From the NCBI GenBank assembly GCA_003153375.1, contig PLYM01000002.1, positions 1 to 41,201 on the forward strand: a stretch of DNA of 41,201 nucleotides. Direction: 5' to 3'. Each line of letters starts with the position of its first letter. The stretch's first letter is position 1. The DNA is from Planctomycetaceae bacterium (GTDB lineage Bacteria; Planctomycetota; Planctomycetia; Pirellulales; PALSA-1355). Both the position numbers and the translations under genes were made by a program. Of this stretch, positions 41,112-41,201 are shown in pieces. The notes under the pieces were generated by a model that saw only the letters and a list, made by a program, of their open reading frames with translations, made no database searches and was not told the origin of the DNA.

Positions 41112-41201
41112 TTGCCGCCGATCGTAAAAGAGCCAGCAATGAACTGCCGCCGGGGGAACGCCGAAGTATAGGCCGAGACACTCCGACGAGCGTGGGAATA
41201 T

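Overview
The window most likely comes from a planctomycete, or a close relative in the PVC group. The evidence is indirect: moderately high GC, a very short Flp-type pilin, DUF2934, SpoIIAA-like and HdeD-like stress proteins, a pentapeptide-repeat protein, and many small Cys-pair or HTH proteins. No rRNA or tRNA gene was seen, so the assignment is an inference. The region looks like an accessory island: two kinds of insertion-sequence debris, one well-preserved transposable cassette, a segmental duplication with a decayed copy, and an integrase remnant beside a pilin gene near the right edge.

Layout. 1-1400: a hairpin and a terminator, then a small secreted protein. 1870-5280: an IS630-type transposase gene split by a 2.63-kb cassette that has IS66-like ends and an 8-bp target duplication. 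The cassette carries six small genes and no transposase. 5440-18870, minus strand: enolase, a phosphotransacetylase-family enzyme, a dihydroorotate-dehydrogenase-like flavoprotein, pyruvate:ferredoxin oxidoreductase, a thioredoxin-reductase-like ferredoxin/flavodoxin-NADP reductase, phosphoglycerate mutase, PEP synthase preceded by a GAPDH C-terminal-domain-only ORF, and a ferritin-like protein. 18870-24040, minus strand: a site-2 protease with CBS domains, then SpoIIAA-like, HdeD-like, general-stress, desulforedoxin-like, DUF2294 and zinc-finger proteins. 24260-31020: PAS and IS3 debris, an SbtA-type bicarbonate transporter, a decayed copy of a two-gene module, thiC, DUF2934, then the intact module (an RsbW-like protein without its N-box plus an ornithine-carbamoyltransferase-like protein). 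31300-40000: pentapeptide protein, NtrB/NtrC-like two-component pair, PtsN, an excisionase-type HTH protein, small membrane proteins, ACT-malic enzyme, a DisA remnant and an RsbW-type anti-sigma kinase. 40300-41200: small membrane peptides, integrase remnant, Flp pilin, zinc-ribbon membrane protein.

The main new observation is a compact sigma-54 regulon. At least eight promoters with the rigid -24/-12 architecture (GG-N10-GC in TGGCAC-N5-TTGC context) lie directly upstream of genes between about 22.7 and 39.5 kb. An NtrB-like kinase and a GAFTGA-containing NtrC-like activator are encoded in the middle of this stretch. Upstream of four promoters there are paired dyads of the form CTGCAA-N4-TTGCAG, 20-21 bp apart, with single copies upstream of two more. 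These look like the activator's enhancer. The pair is preserved in both copies of the duplicated module at the same distance from the start codon.

Functionally, the left half can move carbon between acetyl-phosphate, acetyl-CoA, CO2, pyruvate, PEP and 3-phosphoglycerate with ferredoxin as electron carrier. Malic enzyme and a bicarbonate transporter are encoded to the right. The right half is signalling and stress protection (PtsN, RsbW-like proteins, c-di-AMP synthase remnant, ferritin, general stress proteins). A low-oxygen or starvation survival island fits, but that is inference from gene content.
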